This document shows positions 1 through 7,537 of a DNA stretch of 30,744 nucleotides, in pieces. The notes under the pieces are model-generated. The model was not told the origin of the DNA and did not search any database. It saw nothing but the letters and a program-made list of their open reading frames with translations. The stretch spans positions 1 to 30,744 of the forward strand of contig CAJLLB010000009.1 in NCBI GenBank assembly GCA_905207425.1, given 5' to 3'. Within the stretch, counting starts at the first letter, position 1. The number at the start of each line of letters is the position of its first letter. The position numbers were made by a program, and so were the translations under genes. The DNA comes from an uncultured Collinsella sp. Its GTDB lineage: Bacteria; Actinomycetota; Coriobacteriia; Coriobacteriales; Coriobacteriaceae.

Positions 1-267
1 GATATCGCCTGCCGTGCCGCCGATCTCGGTGATGACGACGTCTGCATTCGTCTTGTGGCCGACGCTGTAAATGAAGTTCTTGATCTCATCCGTGATGTGC
101 GGAATGACCTGAATGGTCTCGCCAAGGTACTCGCCGCGGCGTTCCTTGTTGAGGACGTTCCAGTAGACCTTGCCGGTCGTGAGGTTGGAGAATTTATTCA
201 GGTCTTCGTCGATGAAGCGCTCGTAGTGGCCGAGGTCGAGGTCGGACTCGTAACCGTCCTCGGTCAC
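1..267 (-). CDS. pyrG: CTP synthase, N-terminally truncated fragment joined in frame to map; runs off the window edge
   Basis: CTP synthase makes CTP from UTP, ATP and glutamine. From VTEDG onward the frame reads [12 protein letters not shown], then [30 protein letters not shown] and [13 protein letters not shown], which matches family residues of about 62-145 in E. coli numbering. The Mg-binding Asp of LDLGHYERF and Glu of TEIGG are present. The first ~60 residues of the family, including the P-loop (GGVVSSLGKG in E. coli), are missing and replaced by methionine aminopeptidase. As assembled this copy could not work as a CTP synthase unless another pyrG exists. VTEDG occurs in both families ([12 protein letters not shown] in the MAP, EVFVTEDGAE in CTP synthase), so the junction sits on microhomology. 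This is either an assembly or amplification chimera or a genuine microhomology recombination. Identification of the fragment is near certain; its biological reality is open. Confidence 0.9.
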   Translation of the reverse strand, partial: MTEDGYESDLDLGHYERFIDEDLNKFSNLTTGKVYWNVLNKERRGEYLGETIQVIPHITDEIKNFIYSVGHKTNADVVITEIGGTAGDI

Positions 268-1119
268 CACGAGCTGTACCTCGCACTGGGCCGAATCGCT
301 ACCGTCCTTGGTGCGCACACACCAGCCATCGCCCTTGCTGATCTTGATGTCGGGCGCTCCGGCATTGACCATAGGCTCGATGGTAAAGACCATGCCCGGA
401 GCCATGATGGTGTCCACATCGGGTGCCTCGGTGGTAAAGCCCACAAACGGGTCCTCGTGAAACTCCTTACCGATGCCGTGTCCGCCGTACTCGCGCACCA
501 CGCTAAAACCGGCGTCCTCGACCGTCTTTTGCACGGCTTCGGCCATGACGGACAGCGGCAGCCATGGCTTGACGGCTGCCAGACCCGCCTCCACGCTGGC
601 GCGGGTGACGTCGACCAGGCGCTGGCGGTCGGCCGAGACCTCGCCGATGTAGAACATGCGGCTCGAGTCGCTAAAGTAGCCGTCTAGGATCGTGGAGCAG
701 TCCACGTTGATGATGTCGCCCTCGTGCAGCACGTCCGTATCGCAGGGGATACCGTGGCAGACCACATCGTTGATCGAGGTGCACACGCTTTTGGGGTAGC
801 CCTCGTAGTTGAGGTCGGCCGGCGTGCCGCCGTGCTCGACGGTGTAGTTGTAGATCATCTGGTCGATCTGGTTGGTGGTCATGCCCGCGGCGATGTGCTC
901 GCCTACGTAGTCGAGCACGCCCACGTTGATGGCGGCGGAGCGCTTGATGCCCTCGATGTCGGCGGGCGTCTTGTAGAGCGTGCGGGGCAGGACCTCCCAG
1001 CCCTCTTCCCACAAGCGCTCGAGGCGCTCATCAAAGGCGCTATGACATTTCTTATATTTTTTGCCGCTGCCGCACCAGCAAGCGTCGTTGCGGCCAGGCA
1101 CGGGTCCGTTGTCAAACAT
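253..1119 (-). CDS. map: Methionine aminopeptidase with N-terminal SEC-C zinc motif, fused in frame to a pyrG fragment
   Basis: The protein removes initiator methionine from nascent chains in the cytosol. The start ATG at 1119 follows a GAAAGGAAG ribosome site. Residues 9-26 form a SEC-C motif ([19 protein letters not shown], metal residues C14, C16, C25, H26), found in many bacterial MetAPs and thought to help ribosome association. All five metal ligands of the pita-bread fold are visible as D140, D151, H214, E248 and E280, with spacing 11/63/34/32, close to the E. coli enzyme (D97, D108, H171, E204, E235). The aminopeptidase part is therefore catalytically complete. It has no stop where the family normally ends. 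After VVTEDG (residues 284-289) the frame continues directly into CTP synthase sequence and runs off the window. The native end must lie just past position 253, so this boundary is approximate. The family call is secure; the fusion is the oddity. Confidence 0.93.
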
Positions 1120-1171
1120 GGCTAACTTCCTTTCATCCGCAGCTAGTATAGCCCACCCACGCGTCCATAAA

Positions 1172-1238
1172 AGTTGCGGTGATATAGTTCCGATTTAAGC
1201 GGTTTAACAGCACAAATAGGAACTATATCACCGCAACT
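1172..1238. repeat. Perfect 20-bp inverted repeat with 27-nt loop
   Basis: The left arm at 1172-1191 (starts AGTTGCGGTG, ends TAGTTCC) is the exact reverse complement of the right arm at 1219-1238. It lies between the radical SAM gene and map, both on the minus strand. Read on the minus strand it is followed by CTTTTAT, so it could end the radical SAM transcript. The arm length and large loop are unlike an ordinary terminator and resemble the hairpins at 5527 and 13774, which share the architecture but not the sequence. Confidence 0.85.
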
Positions 1239-1279
1239 GATGGAGCGGGATGGCGGGCACTAGCTGCTGCGTGGTTTTG

Positions 1280-2056
1280 CTAGTAGCTCACCTGGCAGGG
1301 GATGCCGAGGGCGCGCACACGTGCGGCAATCGTGTCGAGCACCTCGGGTGCTGCTTTGGCAAGGCCGGCGACCGGTGTTTCGCGCGCCACCGTGTAGATG
1401 GTCGCCTCCTGCGGACGAATGCGCTCGAGCGCCGCGAGCCAGGGGGCAACGTATTCCTCGCCGGTGTTGTCGATGAGCTTGCCCTGATACTTGCCGGTCA
1501 AAAAGATCGTCTGGATAATGACATGACCGTTAAAGCTCGCGAACGTCTCGATCTGGTGCTCTACATCGTAGGGGCCAACGGGTTGATCGAGCAGCTGGAT
1601 AAACGCCGGATCGACGGTATCGAGCTTGAGGATGTTGTCGTCGACCATCATGAGCGCGTCGTGCACCTCGGGGCGGTCGGCGCGCGTGCCGTTGGAGAGC
1701 ACGGCGATCTTGGAGTTTGGGGCAAGCTCGTCGCGCAGCGCGACAGCGCCGGCGATGGCCTGCGGAAACTCCGGTGCGGCGGTGGGCTCGCCGTTGCCTG
1801 CGAAGGTGATCACATCGGGGAGCTCGCCCTCGGCTGCCATCTCGCGCAGCTTTGCCTCGAGCGCGTCGAGTACCACGGCAGCTGTGTTGTACGGCTCGCG
1901 GCAGGGGCGCTCGGCGTTGAGACCGTTCTCGCAGTAGATGCAGTCGAACGTGCAGATTTTGCCGCTGGCCGGCATCATGTTGACGCCGAGCGAGAGACCA
2001 AGGCGACGGCTGCGAACGGGCCCAAAGATGGGGCTGGCATTCAAAAACGTAGACAT
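1280..2056 (-). CDS. Radical SAM protein (COG0731-like)
   Basis: This is a 258-residue protein with the radical SAM signature CxxxCxxC at C35, C39 and C42 (CTFDCIYC), which holds the 4Fe-4S cluster that cleaves S-adenosylmethionine. ITFAGNGEPT near residue 96 is the usual glycine-rich SAM-binding strand, and ILKLDTVDP follows the barrel pattern. The opening, with FGPVRSRRLGLSLGVN before the cysteines, is typical of the small standalone radical SAM proteins grouped with the wyosine-synthase-like COG0731. Bacteria do not make wyosine, so the substrate is unknown. Two ATGs are possible: 2056 has GAGGAG 9 nt upstream, while 2062 has it only 3 nt upstream, so 2056 is preferred. The gene stands alone between map and a divergent hydrolase. 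The family call is firm; the reaction is unassigned. Confidence 0.85.
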   Translation of the reverse strand: MSTFLNASPIFGPVRSRRLGLSLGVNMMPASGKICTFDCIYCENGLNAERPCREPYNTAAVVLDALEAKLREMAAEGELPDVITFAGNGEPTAAPEFPQAIAGAVALRDELAPNSKIAVLSNGTRADRPEVHDALMMVDDNILKLDTVDPAFIQLLDQPVGPYDVEHQIETFASFNGHVIIQTIFLTGKYQGKLIDNTGEEYVAPWLAALERIRPQEATIYTVARETPVAGLAKAAPEVLDTIAARVRALGIPCQVSY

Positions 2057-2219
2057 AGGCATATGCTCCTCAAGACAATTAACCTTAAGCATAGCATCGG
2101 CTCCAACGTATGGTCCGGGCTTGTGCTTTGCAGGTTTCGTTTTTTAACTCTGCCTTCGATGCCGCGTCATGAAAGGTATCGGGTCGGGTACAGTTAATCT
2201 GTTAACAAAACGCAAGACG

Positions 2220-3029
2220 ATGGGGCACAACATGGATTTTACGGTCGAGAATGCGGGCACCACGATCGCCTGCCGCGAGTATGCCGGCCCAGATGTATCG
2301 CCTGATGCTCCCGCTTTGGTGTGCGTGCACGGTGCCTGCGTCGACGGCGTCTTTTTTGACGCCATCGCCCGCGAGCTCGCCCGTGACTACCGCGTCATTG
2401 CCTACGACCGCCGCGGTTGCGGCGAGAGCGGCGACGCTGCAGACGGACGCTACGACCTCGCCGCCCAGGCCGCCGACCTGCAGGCCGTTATCGAGCATAT
2501 TGGCGCTCCGGCAAACGTGCTCGCGCACAGTGCCGGTACGTTGGTGGCCCTGGAGCTTCTCCGTGCAAACCCCGCCATAATCTCGCGTGCGATTCTGCAT
2601 GAACCCGCCGTGACGGATGAGGGTGCCGGCCTGGGCGCGGCCCCGGTTTTGCTCGAGATGATCGCCGTGGGAAAGGTCTCCAGGGCATTACGGGCCTTTC
2701 TGGGCGCCATCGGCGATTCGGACCCTGAGGCCCCCAAGCTAACCGAGGCAGAAGCTAAGCATGCTCTGCGCAATGGCCGTAGCTTCATGGCAAACGAATA
2801 CGGGATTACTATGACTTGCGTTCCCGATTGGGATAGCGTTCGCGCGTCGAAAACGGTGGCCGCCGTGCTCCTGGGTGAGCTCTCGATTGGCACGCCCCGC
2901 GAGGCGGGCACGAGGATGGCGGCTGAGCTTTTGGACTGTCCACTCGTAATGGTTCCCGGCGCGCACAACGGCCTGCGCGATCGCCCAGCAGCGGCTGCCC
3001 AGACTATCCGTGGCATCCTGGGGCTCTAG
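2220..3029 (+). CDS. Alpha/beta hydrolase
   Basis: This is a cytosolic alpha/beta-hydrolase fold protein of 269 residues. The order of motifs is complete: the oxyanion-hole strand LVCVHGACVDG, the strand-turn YDRRGCGES, the nucleophile elbow AHSAGT with Ser at about residue 104 (Ala replaces the first Gly of GxSxG), and the catalytic His in VPGAHNGLRDRP near the C terminus. No signal peptide is visible. Substrate cannot be predicted; ester or amide hydrolysis, or a haloperoxidase-like activity, are all possible for this fold. Start choice is uncertain because the ribosome site is weak. ATG at 2220 (MGHNMDF) and 2232 (MDFTVEN) are both reasonable, and the reading frame opens as far back as 2169. 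It is divergent from the radical SAM gene with about 160 bp between them, and no partner gene is adjacent. Confidence 0.85.
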   Translation: MGHNMDFTVENAGTTIACREYAGPDVSPDAPALVCVHGACVDGVFFDAIARELARDYRVIAYDRRGCGESGDAADGRYDLAAQAADLQAVIEHIGAPANVLAHSAGTLVALELLRANPAIISRAILHEPAVTDEGAGLGAAPVLLEMIAVGKVSRALRAFLGAIGDSDPEAPKLTEAEAKHALRNGRSFMANEYGITMTCVPDWDSVRASKTVAAVLLGELSIGTPREAGTRMAAELLDCPLVMVPGAHNGLRDRPAAAAQTIRGILGL

Positions 3030-3240
3030 CAGCTGTAAAAATCAAAACAGCCTTCACCCGCAAACGTTTCGGCCGTGTTAACAAATGTGCTCAAAACCTC
3101 ACGTCTGCGGCTTCAATCGCACCGTCTGCCAACTCATAAAAATGTAACAGCATTCACGTGCTTACCTGCATCGGCAAGGTGCTACCCTTGTAACATTTGG
3201 AACCCACCGCTACCATGCGAAACTATCGAAAGGGCCCCAT

Positions 3241-5121
3241 ATGCTCAATAATCACGAGGCCAATCTAACCGACGAGGAGGCTGCCGCCGAGGTCGCCCGC
3301 GTCGCGCAGACCTACCCCGTGGTGCGTTTGCTGTCGGCCGATCAGATTAAGAGCGAGCCTAGCTGCTTGCTCGCCGGCGATCACTGCCCTTGTTTGCGTC
3401 AGTCGAGTCTTGAGGCCTTGGCAGACTCCGATGAGGTGTCGGAGCAACTGCTCAACGATGGTGTTGAGTACCGCGCCCGTCTGCGCCCTCTAAAGGTCGA
3501 GGGCGAGCCTCACGTCTTGCTGATGGTACGTCCGATCGATGAGCAAGAGGCTGCAGAAGAGGACCTTGTCTACACCGACGTGCTGACGAGTGTGCGCAAT
3601 CGCCGATATTACGAAGAAAAGCTTCGTAGCGCTCGCATGAAGGCCGGCGTGGCGGTGATCGACCTTGATGATTTTAGGGTCTTCAACGATACGTGTGGCC
3701 GTCATGCCGGCGACCTTGCGCTCGGTGCCGTGGCGACAGCCATGCGCAGCGGGATTCGTTCGACTGACGAGCTTGTGCGCTATGGCTGCGATAAGTTTGT
3801 GGTCGTCATGCCCGATATTCCCTCCGATGACTTTACCCGTCGCCTGCATCAGGTATCCGATGCCGTTCATTCCACGGTTATTCCGGGCCATGAGTACGTG
3901 AGCTTGACGGCATGTGTTGGTGGCGTTCGCATTCATGGCGAGACGGTCGACGAGGGCGTTGGCCGCGCTGTCCAGTTACTGAGCCGCGCTAAGGCAAAAG
4001 CCGGTACGGTCGTGACCGATTCCGATTCCATCGAGGCCTTCCAAAGCGAAAAGCCTTTGGTGCTTATTATCGATGACTCCGAGATGAACCGAGCCATTCT
4101 CAACGAGATGCTCAAGGACGAGTATTGCATCCTCGAGGCCGATAACGGTCGTACGGCGCTCGACATGGTCGACCGCTATGGCGATAAGTTGTCGCTTGTG
4201 CTGCTGGATATTGTGATGCCGGGCATAAGCGGCGTTGAGGTGCTGGCCGATCTGTCGCGCCGATCGGGTATCGACAATCTGCCTGTCATCATGATTTCGA
4301 GCGAAGATTCCGATGATATGGTTCTGCGCGCGTACGAGCTGGGCGCCTCGGACTATATCAGCCGTCCATTTGACTCCCGTGTCGTACGCCGCCGTGTAAG
4401 CAACACCATCCGCCTATACGCCAAACAACGCCGCCTGACGAGCCTGCTGTCCCAGCAGTACAACGAGCGCGTCAAGAACAGTCGCATGCTCATCGACATC
4501 ATGGCCGGCGTCATGGAGCTTCGCAACGGCGAGAGCGGCAGGCACGTTACGAACATCGAGAAGCTGACCGAGCTGCTGCTTGGCTGTCTGGTCCAGCGTA
4601 GCGGCGCGATCTCCCTCGACAATGAGGAGCGCTCCACGATTGCCCTGGCTTCGGCGCTGCACGATATCGGCAAGATGTCGATTGACGATGCGATTCTCAA
4701 CAAACCTGGGCGCCTTACGCCTGAGGAGTTCGAGATTATGAAGACGCATACCACGATCGGCGCCGACATGCTGCTTGAGCTGGGTAGCCATCACGCCGGC
4801 AATGCGCTTATGGAATATGCGTACCAGATTGCGCGTTGGCATCACGAGCGCTGGGACGGCAAGGGTTATCCCGATGGCCTTAAGGGCGACGAAATTCCCA
4901 TTGCCGCACAGGTGGTTTCGGTGGCCGACGTGTACGATGCTCTGACGAGCGTGCGCGTGTACAAGGACGCTATCCCGCACGAGGAAGCGATCAAGATGAT
5001 TCTGGACGGTAAGTGCGGCACCTTTAACCCGTTGCTGCTCGACTGTTTGCTCGAGGTGCAAGACCAAATTGCCGAGACGTTGGCACGCCCCGCCGATGTC
5101 GTCGCGTTTCCTACGATTTAG
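3241..5121 (+). CDS. PAS-like/degenerate GGDEF/REC/HD-GYP response regulator, predicted c-di-GMP phosphodiesterase
   Basis: Protein of 626 residues. Residues 1-105 look like a small PAS-type sensor. A GGDEF-family domain follows (about 113-260; LTSVRNRRYYEEKL, IDLDDFRVFND), but its signature is YGCDKF at 181-186 instead of GGDEF, so cyclase activity is probably lost. A receiver domain (about 271-385) has the acidic pair IIDDS, phospho-acceptor D323 in LLDIVMPG and ISS, but the conserved Lys of the KPF motif is Arg (SRPFD). The HD-GYP domain (about 410-600) is intact: HD at 474-475 in ALHDIGK and HHERWDGKGYPDG with G542-Y543-P544, so it should hydrolyse c-di-GMP. The start has AAAGGG upstream. 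An HPt gene follows after 24 bp with its own ribosome site, implying a phosphorelay. No histidine kinase is in the window. There is no membrane segment, so it acts in the cytosol. Confidence 0.9.
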   Translation: MLNNHEANLTDEEAAAEVARVAQTYPVVRLLSADQIKSEPSCLLAGDHCPCLRQSSLEALADSDEVSEQLLNDGVEYRARLRPLKVEGEPHVLLMVRPIDEQEAAEEDLVYTDVLTSVRNRRYYEEKLRSARMKAGVAVIDLDDFRVFNDTCGRHAGDLALGAVATAMRSGIRSTDELVRYGCDKFVVVMPDIPSDDFTRRLHQVSDAVHSTVIPGHEYVSLTACVGGVRIHGETVDEGVGRAVQLLSRAKAKAGTVVTDSDSIEAFQSEKPLVLIIDDSEMNRAILNEMLKDEYCILEADNGRTALDMVDRYGDKLSLVLLDIVMPGISGVEVLADLSRRSGIDNLPVIMISSEDSDDMVLRAYELGASDYISRPFDSRVVRRRVSNTIRLYAKQRRLTSLLSQQYNERVKNSRMLIDIMAGVMELRNGESGRHVTNIEKLTELLLGCLVQRSGAISLDNEERSTIALASALHDIGKMSIDDAILNKPGRLTPEEFEIMKTHTTIGADMLLELGSHHAGNALMEYAYQIARWHHERWDGKGYPDGLKGDEIPIAAQVVSVADVYDALTSVRVYKDAIPHEEAIKMILDGKCGTFNPLLLDCLLEVQDQIAETLARPADVVAFPTI

Positions 5122-5145
5122 TTTGACCAAAGGAGTTTTTAATCC

Positions 5146-5502
5146 ATGATTTCCATGCGTGAGGCGTATGAGAAGATCGGCGCTAATTATGATGACGCGT
5201 GTGCTCGGCTGATGGGCGGGGAAATGCTTGCCCGCTTTGCCCTCAAGTTTTTAGATGACGAGAGCATGGACAGGTTGGAGGCTGCCATGGCGGCAGGAGA
5301 CGCCGAGGAAGCGTTTATGGCAGCGCACACGCTCAAGGGCGTGAGCCAGAACCTGGGATTCGATAATCTGTACGAGCCGGCGGTCGTGGTGACCGAAGCG
5401 CTGCGCGGCGCCGATGCCGTTGACGGCGCTCGCGAGGGAATGCATGCGTTGCAGCAGCAATATGCGGCTACGATGTCGGCCCTGCGCGAGGCGGCCGAAT
5501 AA
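5146..5502 (+). CDS. HPt (histidine phosphotransfer) domain protein
   Basis: This 118-residue all-helical protein consists of essentially one HPt domain. The phosphorylatable histidine is H61 in AAHTLKGVSQNLGF, matching the family pattern HxLKG with a downstream small residue and Leu-Gly-Phe. It has no kinase or receiver domain, so it should shuttle phosphate between a receiver and another phosphorelay protein. It sits 24 bp after the receiver/HD-GYP gene with AAAGGAG about 10 nt before its ATG, so the two are very probably co-transcribed. The neighbouring REC domain is the obvious partner. It could pass phosphate onto D323 or drain it. The upstream hybrid kinase is not in this window. The identification is firm. 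Confidence 0.9.
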   Translation: MISMREAYEKIGANYDDACARLMGGEMLARFALKFLDDESMDRLEAAMAAGDAEEAFMAAHTLKGVSQNLGFDNLYEPAVVVTEALRGADAVDGAREGMHALQQQYAATMSALREAAE

Positions 5503-5526
5503 GAGCTTGCGAGCCTTGATGACTAT

Positions 5527-5590
5527 GAGAGTGGATAATCTCCCGTTTTAGGCCCGGTGGTGGCCTCGAAGTGGGAGATTATCCACTCTC
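5527..5590. repeat. Perfect 18-bp inverted repeat with 28-nt loop, plus a nearby extra half-arm
   Basis: Left arm 5527-5544 (GAGAGTGGATAATCTCCC) is exactly complementary to 5573-5590. The loop holds a small inner repeat AGGCC/GGCCT. A third partial copy, TCCACTCTCA, lies at 5611-5620. It follows the HPt gene, but no T-run follows the stem, so it is not a standard intrinsic terminator. It shares its architecture with the 1172 and 13774 elements. Confidence 0.85.
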
Positions 5591-5680
5591 GTTCGATACG
5601 TGTCCAAAAATCCACTCTCACCCCTTCTGATTAGTGAATGGGCTATGCGCACTGGCGGGGCTTTCCGCATGCAATCAATA

Positions 5681-5710
5681 TCGTTGTTCGATAAACTGTT
5701 CGAATAACGA
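5681..5710 (+). promoter_or_regulatory. Candidate operator of the downstream XRE/DUF2975 pair
   Basis: The sequence TCGTTGTTCGA at 5681-5691 is an inverted match, 10 of 11 bases, to TCGAATAACGA at 5700-5710, with an 8-nt spacer. It overlaps a possible -35 (TTGTTC, 5684-5689) and lies just upstream of the DUF2975 start, in the position expected for autoregulation by the XRE protein. The symmetry is seen directly; the role is inferred. Confidence 0.5.
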
Positions 5711-5732
5711 TAGAGTCGATGAGGGTGAGTGT

Positions 5733-6293
5733 ATGTCTAACAGCGTTCAGCGTATGGCCAAAGCGGGCGAAAATATCAGGAAGCTTGGCTTTTGCATGGC
5801 AGCCGTTTTTGCAGGGATGCTCGTCGCTTTTGCCGCGTTGGTTGTTTACGTGATCTGGTATGCGGTTGCAAACGTTGCTTCTGTCGATTCTTTCGGCGTC
5901 GTGACGCTTCTCGATGGCGGGTGCATCGTTATCCCAAGCGGACTGTGCCTGGCACTCGTCGTGGGTATTTCGCTTGTCGTTCTGTGTGGGATCAGCCGTA
6001 ACATCTCGCGAGGCGTCTCGCCCTTTACCAAGACGCATGTGCGGCTTATCCGTGTTCTTGCGCTTGCCTTTGCTGTTAACGCCGCGGTTTCGCTTATTGG
6101 TGCCTACGGATCGGTCAATCTTACCATTGGTGGGCTGGAGCTTTACGTCGTGCCTCATTCCTTCGTTATTGAGATTTGCCAAGGCGTTGCCTTTGATGCG
6201 GGGTCGCTTATCGGCGCGGCTGTCTGTCTGTGTATCTCGGTGATCTGGAGTTATGCCTCGCTGCTCCAAGAGCAGTCTGACGAGCTTGTGTAG
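5733..6293 (+). CDS. DUF2975 family membrane protein
   Basis: This 186-residue integral membrane protein has four hydrophobic segments, at about residues 16-40, 65-90, 104-128 and 150-178. Length, topology and position directly before a small XRE-type regulator match the DUF2975 family, which is found almost always as such a pair in Firmicutes and Actinobacteria. The biochemical role of the family is unknown; it may sense a membrane signal and control its DNA-binding partner. ATG at 5733 is preferred over the upstream in-frame ATG at 5634 because it has GAGGGTGAG before it and the membrane protein proper begins there. The next gene starts 8 nt after its stop. Base composition is clearly lower in GC than the genes before 5500 and after 9269. 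Confidence 0.8.
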   Translation: MSNSVQRMAKAGENIRKLGFCMAAVFAGMLVAFAALVVYVIWYAVANVASVDSFGVVTLLDGGCIVIPSGLCLALVVGISLVVLCGISRNISRGVSPFTKTHVRLIRVLALAFAVNAAVSLIGAYGSVNLTIGGLELYVVPHSFVIEICQGVAFDAGSLIGAAVCLCISVIWSYASLLQEQSDELV

Positions 6294-6301
6294 GAGGAAG
6301 C

Positions 6302-6631
6302 ATGAGCTATCTCATCATCGAGCTTGAGACGCAGCTACTTAAGACCGGAAAGACCAGTGCTGATCTGATTCGTGCCACGGGGCATACTCCGGCTAATATT
6401 TCTAAGCTAAGAAACGGAAAAATTAAAGCTATTCGCCTTAAGACGCTTCTCGATATTTGCGATGAACTTGACTGTCAACCGGGAGATATTATTCAGCGCG
6501 TGAGCGAGAAAGAGCTTGAGGAGCTTATTGTTGAGCGTGCAAAAAATGTCGTGAGGCAGATGCGGGACGGCGGAGGCAATGAGGCGTTGCTTCCGACATC
6601 AGTCTTTGCTGTAGATTTGAGCGACGAGTAG
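6302..6631 (+). CDS. Small XRE/Cro-C1 family transcriptional regulator
   Basis: This 109-residue DNA-binding protein has a helix-turn-helix at about residues 15-65: TSADLIRATGHTPANISKL as the HTH core, then a conserved tail of the type LDICDELDCQPGDII that marks the YozG-like XRE group. The C-terminal ~40 residues are charged and probably serve in dimerisation. It has a strong ribosome site (AGGAGGAAG) and begins 8 nt after the DUF2975 gene, forming a two-gene unit. It likely represses its own promoter through the repeat at 5681-5710. Related half-sites (CGAACAAC at about 6638-6645) lie between it and the ABC operon, so it might also control the exporter; that part is speculative. The code is AT-rich: I counted 24 of 60 GC at 6421-6480. 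Confidence 0.88.
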   Translation: MSYLIIELETQLLKTGKTSADLIRATGHTPANISKLRNGKIKAIRLKTLLDICDELDCQPGDIIQRVSEKELEELIVERAKNVVRQMRDGGGNEALLPTSVFAVDLSDE

Positions 6632-6672
6632 CATAAAGCGAACAACTATAACGAAATATCAGCGTAAAGGGG

Positions 6673-6700
6673 CCCGTGTCTAACACGGGTTCTTTCTTTT
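6673..6700 (+). terminator. Rho-independent terminator of the DUF2975-XRE unit
   Basis: A perfect 7-bp stem CCCGTGT (6673-6679) pairs with ACACGGG (6683-6689) around a 3-nt loop, followed by a T-rich run at 6690-6700. It lies 42 nt after the XRE stop and separates that unit from the ABC operon. Confidence 0.85.
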
Positions 6701-6708
6701 AGATTACC

Positions 6709-6737
6709 TTGACAAATATGAGTTATCGAAAAACAAT
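6709..6737 (+). promoter_or_regulatory. Candidate promoter of the ABC exporter operon
   Basis: A perfect -35 box TTGACA lies at 6709-6714. With a 17-nt spacer the -10 would be AACAAT (6732-6737), which is weak. The surrounding sequence (GTTATCGAA, ACAATAACAAC) is AT-rich and resembles parts of the 5681 operator. The -35 is clear; the -10 assignment is uncertain. Confidence 0.45.
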
Positions 6738-6775
6738 AACAACTATGAAAAACGATAAAGGAAAGAAGGAACGAT

Positions 6776-7537
6776 ATGAGCGGTTTTGCTATCAAGCAGA
6801 ACGGGAGGCCGATGAACGCATCAGCGATAAAGTTATCAAAGGTGTCAAAGCGCTACGGGAAACGGCGCGTTTTGCATGACGTTTCCTTCGAGGTGCATCA
6901 GTCTGAGCTCTGTGCCCTTGTCGGTGCAAACGGTGCGGGCAAAAGCACGCTTATTAAAATCGTCTTGGGCCTCTGCGAGCCATCGTCGGGGAGCGTGGAG
7001 CTCTTTGGAGGCAAATCAAAAAGAGAGCTTGGCTTGATGCGGACGCGTGTCGGCTATGTGCCAGATTCCAGCGGAGCATACCAATCCCTCAGTGCGGTTG
7101 AGAATCTCCAAATCCGATGTTTGGAATGGGGGCTTGATGCGAATCGTGAGATTCCTCGCGTTTTGAGCCTAGTCGGGCTGGACATCGAAGAGAAAAAGAG
7201 CGTGAGCAGTTTTTCTCTGGGAATGAAACGGCGGCTGGATATAGCTACGGCTTTGTTGGGTGACACTGATCTGCTTATTTTTGATGAGCCAGCAAACGGG
7301 TTGGACCCGCTGGGCATCGAGAGTATATGGGCCCTTATCGGTCGATTGAATCGAGAACAGGGTAAGACCATGCTCATCTCTAGCCATGATTTGGATGAGT
7401 TGGCATCGGTTGCAACAAGCTGCCTGTTTCTTCATGACGGCGAACTGCTGAAAAAGGAATCGATGGACGTCATAAGGGATGAGGCGTCGTCCCTAAAAGA
7501 GTATTACAGGCGCTTGATGAAGGCGGTCTCGCTATGA
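6776..7537 (+). CDS. ABC transporter ATP-binding protein (ABC-2 exporter type)
   Basis: This 253-residue cytosolic ATPase has a complete nucleotide-binding domain: Walker A GANGAGKST at 50-58, a degenerate signature FSLGMK at 146-151 in place of LSGGQ (common in exporter ATPases of the CcmA/NatA group), Walker B LLIFDEP at 166-172 followed by ANGLDP, and the H-loop SSHDLDEL. The C-terminal ~40 residues have no membrane segment. ATG at 6776 is preferred since GAAGGA lies 5 nt upstream; an internal ATG at residue 13 is possible. The next gene overlaps by 4 nt (ATGA), so translation is coupled. Together with the two following permeases it forms an exporter for an unknown substrate, such as a peptide or drug. 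Composition is near 50% GC, unlike the flanking genes. Confidence 0.92.
   Translation: MSGFAIKQNGRPMNASAIKLSKVSKRYGKRRVLHDVSFEVHQSELCALVGANGAGKSTLIKIVLGLCEPSSGSVELFGGKSKRELGLMRTRVGYVPDSSGAYQSLSAVENLQIRCLEWGLDANREIPRVLSLVGLDIEEKKSVSSFSLGMKRRLDIATALLGDTDLLIFDEPANGLDPLGIESIWALIGRLNREQGKTMLISSHDLDELASVATSCLFLHDGELLKKESMDVIRDEASSLKEYYRRLMKAVSL

Noticed and set aside
55..687. 210-residue plus-strand frame at the left edge
   Set aside because: It is the antisense shadow of the map-pyrG frame, which contains the full catalytic residues of MAP.
3140..3198. Apparent inverted repeat AAATGTAACA/TGTAACATTT upstream of the HD-GYP gene
   Set aside because: On careful reversal the arms match in only 8 of 10 bases; it is better read as a direct repeat of TGTAACA 46 bp apart, too weak to call an operator.
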